From contig JAJXYI010000579.1 in NCBI GenBank assembly GCA_021780625.1, positions 1 through 6,093 of the forward strand: a stretch of 6,093 nucleotides of DNA. Reading direction: 5' to 3'. Shown piece after piece: positions 5,960 to 6,093 of the stretch (its first letter is position 1; the number at the start of each line of letters is the position of its first letter). The notes under the pieces were generated by a model. That model made no database searches and was not told the DNA's origin. It was given only the letters and a program-made list of their open reading frames with translations. A program made the translations under genes and the position numbers. Origin of the DNA: a bacterium. GTDB lineage: Bacteria; Verrucomicrobiota; Verrucomicrobiae; Opitutales; Opitutaceae.

Positions 5960-5990
5960 AAAAACAGGACGAGGCACGAGCCTCGTCCTG
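5960..5990 (-). terminator. Intrinsic terminator, - strand
   Basis: A perfect 11-base stem, CAGGACGAGGC at 5965-5975 and its complement at 5980-5990, closes a four-base loop. On the - strand it is followed directly by five Ts (complement of the A-run 5960-5964). It lies 29 bases after the stop codon of the right-edge gene and so ends that gene's transcript. It has no T-run in the + direction, so it works one way only. It also makes read-through into the barrel-kinase-propeller operon unlikely. Confidence 0.88.
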
Positions 5991-6019
5991 TGGCGCACAC
6001 ATGTTGGACTCTGACAAAA

Positions 6020-6093
6020 TCAGTTGCCGCTGGTCGTGCCCGCCTGGTTCCGGCGGAGGGTGCGGATCTCGTCGCGGACCTGCTTCGCGAGGG
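6020..6093 (-). CDS. C-terminal end of an unidentified protein
   Basis: Only the last 23 codons and the TGA (6020-6022) are in the window; the gene runs off the right edge. The visible end includes 'LAKQVRDEIRTLRRN', a charged stretch with hydrophobic residues spaced as in an amphipathic helix or coiled coil, followed by a small polar tail ending 'SGN'. Support comes from frame, composition and the strong terminator 29 bases after the stop. The product cannot be named; the end does not look like a response-regulator output domain, though the fragment is too short to exclude much. Confidence 0.65.
   Translation of the reverse strand, partial: LAKQVRDEIRTLRRNQAGTTSGN

Larger units (their letters stand above)
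5739..6019. other. Intergenic region upstream of the barrel-kinase-propeller operon
   Basis: A 281-base gap between two - strand genes, visibly richer in A and T than the coding parts. From right to left it holds an intrinsic terminator for the gene at the right edge, a pair of inverted 9-base-period repeats, two smaller palindromes, and the leader of the barrel gene. The operon's promoter must lie here if the terminator works, but no convincing -35/-10 pair facing left was found. No small open reading frame with a ribosome binding site was seen. Confidence 0.7.

Noticed and set aside
5960..5990. The hairpin as a terminator for a + strand small RNA
   Set aside because: There is no T-run after the stem in the + direction (it continues TGGCGC), so it fits only the - strand gene.

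Overview
This is a strongly GC-rich bacterial window with dense coding. It has two forward genes at the left, a three-gene reverse-strand operon filling most of the rest, and the tail of one more reverse-strand gene at the right edge. A Gram-negative (diderm) source is clear: there is a site-2 protease of the RseP type, several Sec signal peptides, and a probable outer-membrane beta-barrel ending in Phe. Three things suggest Verrucomicrobiota, most likely Opitutaceae. These are the secreted-protein C-terminal module built around 'GTGD..LV.G' and 'R.AGPAL', signal peptides ending in 'LRAQ', and intergenic 9-base 'GAAGR.AAC' repeats. The placement is from memory of such genomes and is not proven here.

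Left part (1-979, + strand): the C-terminal end of an RseP-like intramembrane zinc protease, then, 60 bases on, a complete 179-residue double-ACT-domain protein of the GcvR type. They may be co-transcribed, but nothing in the sequence proves it.

Middle (964-5738, - strand): transcription order is a probable outer-membrane beta-barrel protein (395 aa), then after 48 bases a membrane-bound sensor histidine kinase (489 aa), then, overlapping the kinase stop codon by the four bases ATGA, a secreted protein (690 aa). The secreted protein has an eight-repeat PQQ-like beta-propeller followed by two copies of the C-terminal module. The operon ends tail-to-tail with the ACT gene, overlapping it by 16 bases. 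Both ends of the operon are visible and it contains no response regulator, so the kinase is an orphan here. The layout suggests an envelope unit in which a barrel, a sensor kinase and a periplasmic or exported propeller work together. That joint role is inference from gene order and coupling only.

Right part (5739-6093): a 281-base, comparatively AT-rich intergenic region. It holds the upstream region of the operon, a pair of inverted 9-base-period repeats, two smaller palindromes, and a textbook intrinsic terminator on the - strand. The terminator ends a gene of which only the last 23 codons are in the window.

No tRNA, rRNA, CRISPR array, insertion sequence or phage gene was seen. The least ordinary items are the orphan kinase translationally coupled to a propeller protein, the kinase's unusual H-box (His followed by Gly rather than an acidic residue), and the intergenic repeat structure.
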